From Anaeramoeba flamelloides (taxonomy: Eukaryota > Metamonada > Anaeramoebidae): a stretch of 64,000 bases of DNA. A program made the translations under genes and the position numbers. The notes beneath the pieces are model-generated. The model saw only the letters and a list, made by a program, of their open reading frames with translations, was not told the origin of the DNA and did no database searches. This document shows positions 60,101 through 64,000 of the stretch, one piece after another (the stretch's first letter is position 1; the number at the start of each line of letters is the position of its first letter). Location: NCBI GenBank assembly GCA_027625915.1, contig JANTQA010000057.1, positions 8,804,001-8,868,000 on the forward strand, written 5' to 3'.

Positions 60101-62172
60101 AAAAGCTAACGGCGATTTTCCAGAATTCAAAAGAATGGAGAAAAATCATAGATTTTACTCAATTCTTTTAAATTCTGGAAAACCTAACGACAAACAAGAG
60201 GGATTAACAACTCCTCCGTTAAAAAATAAAAAAAAAAAAAAATGAATACTTTTTTCTAGAGGTTTCAAAATTTTATTTAGAGAACCTTACAAACTTTTAA
60301 ACAAAATTAATAATGAAATAAATTTGAATTCAGCCAAACTGAGTTACTATATAAAAATCTAAAGGAGACTTTCCAACGTTGTTTTTTATCTCTTACTACC
60401 AAAGGTTTAAATTTAAACTAATATATATATATATATATATATTATCTTGTATTTTACACACTATAACAACTGATTCTTTCATAAAAATTAAAAGGAGATT
60501 CAGTAATTTAAAGCATAAACTTGATAAAGTCATTTTAAAAAAAGTGTGACTTCAAAAATTTTTAATAAAAGCCTCAAAATAGTTCTCTTCAAATTTGTTC
60601 ATTGTTTTATAGATACTATTGAAAACTTTTTGATCACACTTTTTGAAAATGACATTATTTCATGAAAAATATTATTTTTAATTGGGCTTTTAATAACCCA
60701 CTTCAACTCTAAATAAATAAAATTATTTTCTCATCAATCATAAGTTAGGAAATTGGAATAAATAATGAAACTAAAAAACACTTATGTCTATTGTCTTTAC
60801 TTTGTAACAATGACAGATACCCACCTATCTATATCTCCGTCTCGAGATACGGCATAAACATTTACCTACCCCACACATTTTAAATAATTATATATATATA
60901 TATATATATATAATATTTTTTTAAATTATATCATTTGTTATAAAGATTTAACAAGATCTTTAAATATAATAGTATCAAATTTTAAAAATAATGTTTGATG
61001 AAAGAAATATCTTTATTTCTTTAAATATTACATCTTTTCCCAAATTTGTATTTATAAAAAGTTTAATTTTTTTGGAAATTTTCAAGTACGAGAAGAATTA
61101 GCATTAAATAAAAACAAAATAACTTATGTTTTTCAAATATTTGTAATCAAACTTTTTCAACTACAATTTACCAATTAAAAATTTATTTATTTTTTAAAAG
61201 TTTGAATAGAACAAACAAGTTAGTAATTGATTTTTTTTTGAATATTTCCTTCTAACTGGAAAATAATACAATATAGCTGCTTCTCTAAATTTGCTTTTGA
61301 TTAAAAAAAATATTTGCTTTTTTTGCAAATAATTTTTTAGATTTTTTTGAACCATTTATTTTCCTATCACAAAATGTGTCATTTACCCATCACACTTCAC
61401 CTGAAAATATTATTAAAGATCTTTGTACCCCGAAATCTAAGTTCAAGAATAAAAAAAGTTCTTTTAGGAAATTAAAAACACTCAAAATTTTACATTAAAA
61501 ACAATTTATACAAACAAATTGAAGCGTTTTATCTAATTCAAATAAAAATCATATTTTCATAAATTTCATCATTGTAAAAATGAAATAAAGCATTTCATAT
61601 TTGTTGCTTTGAAAATTATAATTCTAAAATCTTTCATAATTCATTAATCAATTATTTTTTTTTTGTAATAATGTTATTGACTTTTTTACTTATTCAACCT
61701 TTATTATTTCCTTTTTTCATTGTAGAAAATTAAAAATTAATTTCCAAAAATATTCATACTTGGAGAATAAATATGAAAAATCAAGCTTAAACAATTAATT
61801 TTTGGTTTTTTGCTGGGATTAATAACTAATTATATTTATTATTTTATTTTTTTTTTTGATAATTTCATAAAATTAATAGTTCAATTATGTGACAAAGTTT
61901 CTGATTTAAAAAAAAAATTTGGACAAAACTTTGATACTCAAAATTTTGAAGATAGAAAATCTGTTCGTTCTAATCTTAATATTGATAAGGAATCACTTAC
62001 AGAAGCAGTAAACTCCTTTTTCAAGCAAGTTGATAATGATGAGAACGGAGAAATTTCATATGAAGAATTTAAAATTTATTGCGAAAATGATCCAAACGCA
62101 GTTTCTGCATTTGAAGAAAGAATTCAACAATTAACCTTTAAAAAAAAAGGAGGTGCTTGTTCAATAATGTAA
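57104..62172 (+). CDS. EF-hand calcium sensor with C-terminal CaaX (farnesylation) motif
   Basis: Four exons: 57104-57107, 57263-57519, 57629-57713 and 61880-62172, encoding 212 residues. The later three joins keep frame and sense. Exon 1 is inferred: ATG plus one base before GTAATT gives MSFKLNKKA. Residues about 40-51 are a degenerate first loop. Canonical loops are DTDGNGTVEWKE (54-65), DLDGNMILDRSE (90-101, with Met replacing the usual Gly at position 6) and DNDENGEISYEE (167-178). The protein ends GGACSIM, so CSIM is a CaaX box whose Met favours farnesyltransferase, with KKK just before it as a membrane-binding patch. It has the general build of calcineurin-B/recoverin-like sensors but uses a C-terminal prenyl group instead of N-terminal myristate. 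There is no Gly at position 2, which agrees. Likely tethers a partner to membranes in response to calcium. Confidence 0.82.
59215..59575 (-). repeat. Dispersed repeat D, copy 3
   Basis: Reverse-complement match to 19835-20165, including TTTTATTTGGATCTTCAATTG-type sequence and TTTTTCTCAATAGGTC. It is the copy closest to copy 1. Confidence 0.75.
59777..60011 (+). pseudogene. Second copy of the relic preceding hairpin cluster A
   Basis: Aligns with 11461-11694: RIWVSELKKINISNILKNN here against KIWIKDLIHINKNNKNN there. Both end with AAATAAAAATTTAG directly before GGAAGTGCCG. Broken and of unknown family. Confidence 0.5.
60012..60190. repeat. Family A palindromic hairpin cluster, locus A5
   Basis: Lead-in GTGCCGTCAAGTGCCTAG, then a hairpin with AGAAATAAAAAG-type arms ending GCTAACGGC. 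A near-perfect CCAGAATTCAAAAGAATGG hairpin follows, closing with AAAACCTAACG. Confidence 0.88.
60421..60441. repeat. TA microsatellite
   Basis: About ten TA units inside the EF-hand intron. A second array lies at 60888-60911. Confidence 0.95.
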
Positions 62173-64000
62173 ATTTATAAAATGATTAATTTAATATCAA
62201 ATTATATGTGATGAAATTTTATTTTTTTACAGTTATTTAAATAATTCAAATCAATAGTTTTGAAATAATAAAGAATTTTTAACAATCTACTATTGTTTCT
62301 GATACGTCCAACGAAAAAGATTATTATTATTCCGATGATTTTTTTATTAGTAAACTCATTTTTCTTAAAAACCTTTACTAAAATGAATAATTCACTATTA
62401 ACTCTTTTCTTCATGATATTCGCCAAAAATATAATAAAAAAAAAAAAGCAAAAATAAAAATGCCCTTAATTTTATTTTTTTCTTAAAAAACTTTTAATAA
62501 TATTTTAAATTCTTTTTTTCCTTAATTTAAATTTTTATGTAAACATCTTAAATTATTTAAATCTAATAATAGTGCTAATTAAATGTTTAATAAACGGGAG
62601 TAAGATCGATAAAAATTTTTTGATCAATCATTTGATATTTTTTTTTTTTTATTTTAAATTAGGGCAAGAGTTTTTAAATTCCTCTTATTTTGCCCTAATT
62701 CCAAGGATTACTTTTTGAATTTTTTTAAAAGATTTAAACTTAAACCTGTTCCAATACTACGTTTGCATTTTTTTTGATATGAAATTTTGATGCTGATATA
62801 TATATATTTTACTTAAGGAAATAAAGAAAAAAAGAAAATAAAAAAATTGAAAATAAAAAATTCTTAAAATAGTAAAAAAAATATACAAATTCGGGTACAT
62901 AGTGCCCCACTTTTTGGAGTCGTGGAATACCAATTTATAAATCACAGTTTGTGGAATCTTATTTATTAATAATCTTTCTATCGGGTTTTTACTCCTCCTT
63001 TTTCATGACGTGGATAATTTTTAATTTGGTCATGTAAATGATATAATATTTTTTTACTTTAATATTCTAAGTATTTTTCTTCTTCTCTTTTTTATTTAGT
63101 AAATTTTCTTTGATTACTCCTTTCTCACAATGTATAAAGATATATATATATATTAAAAAAAATGAATATGATAATTAGAAAGCCCATATTGATAGTTTTT
63201 ATGGTAAATGTGTTCAAATTTAAACATTATCTTGTGCTCAGATTATTTACTAATATATATATATATATATATATATATTATGAGTAAATATTATGTTGTT
63301 TCTCAAACAATTTTCGATGTTTAATGTAATTTTTGTATTCTGAAAATTGATTTTTTGAATATCAGAAAAAATTCTTGAATATTTGAGTAGATTTATTACT
63401 TTTTTTTTTTTTTCGATATGAGATTTCTTATTCTCATTTTGACTTTTTTAAATCTTTATCAATTTCAAAAATTGATATTGAAAAAAAAAAACAGAAATGG
63501 CTTTGGAAAGATTTTATCTTTATTATTTAACAAGATCATTAATTATTACAATTTTTTTTGGATAAAAATAATAATATTTTTAATATTATGATCAAAACAA
63601 TAAGAATTTTTTTTTTTTTTAAATAGAAATCCAGATTTCGCAATTATTTTTAAAAGCTGAATTGTTTCATAAAAAAATACTAAAATCTAGAATTATATCG
63701 AAATTTTCATTTTTTTTTAAACAATTGATAAAATTGTAATTTGATCTTACTCAGAAAATATTTTGTATAATTTCTGTATTATAAAACGGATGCCTGTTCT
63801 TTTCATGTTAATATTTTTTTGTACTTAGACTTCCAAAATTTACAAGAAAGTGGTACAATCTTTGAACTTCTTATACATTTTTTAACACAGCAAAACCCAA
63901 CAAAGGTACTTTATTATTATTTCCTCGAATACTACTGTACTTTATATTTAATGTTTTTTGTAAAGATTTCGAACCACAATTGTTTTTTAATTATTTAAAT
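62173..64000. other. 3' flank of the EF-hand gene and gene-free end of window
   Basis: No exon seen. A hairpin at about 62659-62700 pairs AATTAGGGCAA with TTGCCCTAATT. TA arrays lie at 63138-63151 and 63252-63279. Otherwise A/T runs. Confidence 0.5.

Larger units (their letters stand above)
57714..61879 (+). other. 4.2 kb intron of the EF-hand gene
   Basis: Donor GTAATT at 57714 and acceptor AATTAATAG ending at 61879, phase 1 (G plus TT gives Val). It contains repeat D copy 3, a copy of the repeat F/A coding relic, hairpin cluster A5 and two TA microsatellites. The join gives TIAATVQLCDKVSDLKKKFG, a natural helix. Confidence 0.7.

Overview
This is a very AT-rich eukaryotic window. Genes are sparse and split by introns with GT..AG borders. 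Coding exons stand out because their base composition is clearly more mixed than the A/T-run sequence around them. All stops used are standard, and several proteins carry long Lys/Glu or Asp runs. I take it to be a free-living amoeboid or flagellate protist. An anaeramoebid-like metamonad is my best guess, but nothing here proves it. No rRNA, CRISPR array or prokaryotic operon is visible.

Layout. At 1-5508 (minus) is a membrane-anchored glycoside-hydrolase-like (DUF4091/GH123-type) gene whose 3' end runs off the window. One of its introns is 2.9 kb. At 6033-6191 (minus) is an orphan terminal exon of another gene. 15200-18607 (plus) is a two-exon Patched/Dispatched-type RND membrane protein. 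25174-25618 (minus) is a two-exon small protein with one membrane segment, a CxxC pair and a lysine tail. 28572-35192 (minus) is a five-exon, 1416-residue Glu/Lys-rich protein with PH-like segments and an ATG-only first coding exon. 40670-40783 (minus) is a coiled-coil terminal exon. 44015-44644 (minus) encodes the GINS subunit PSF1. 50224-50829 (plus) is a secreted Cys-rich protein. 57104-62172 (plus) is a four-exon EF-hand protein ending in the CaaX box CSIM, with a 4.2 kb intron. A tRNA-like Pol III unit lies at 37081-37155 (minus).

The space between genes, and inside the largest introns, is filled with decayed repeats. Five clusters of palindromic hairpins share the word CTAACGG and the lead-in GTCAAGTGCC (family A). 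Six loci hold a 200-bp hairpin element bounded by TACAGTCAG (family B), which resembles a Tc1/mariner-type MITE. Four further dispersed families have two or three copies each (C-F), and there are several single long inverted repeats. Two of the longest introns each contain a family A cluster, and the third holds a family E copy, so intron growth by element insertion is the main structural theme.

The genes do not form a pathway. They are ordinary unlinked eukaryotic genes: replication initiation (PSF1), calcium sensing at membranes (EF-hand/CaaX), sterol-sensing-type transport, and surface or secretory carbohydrate handling.
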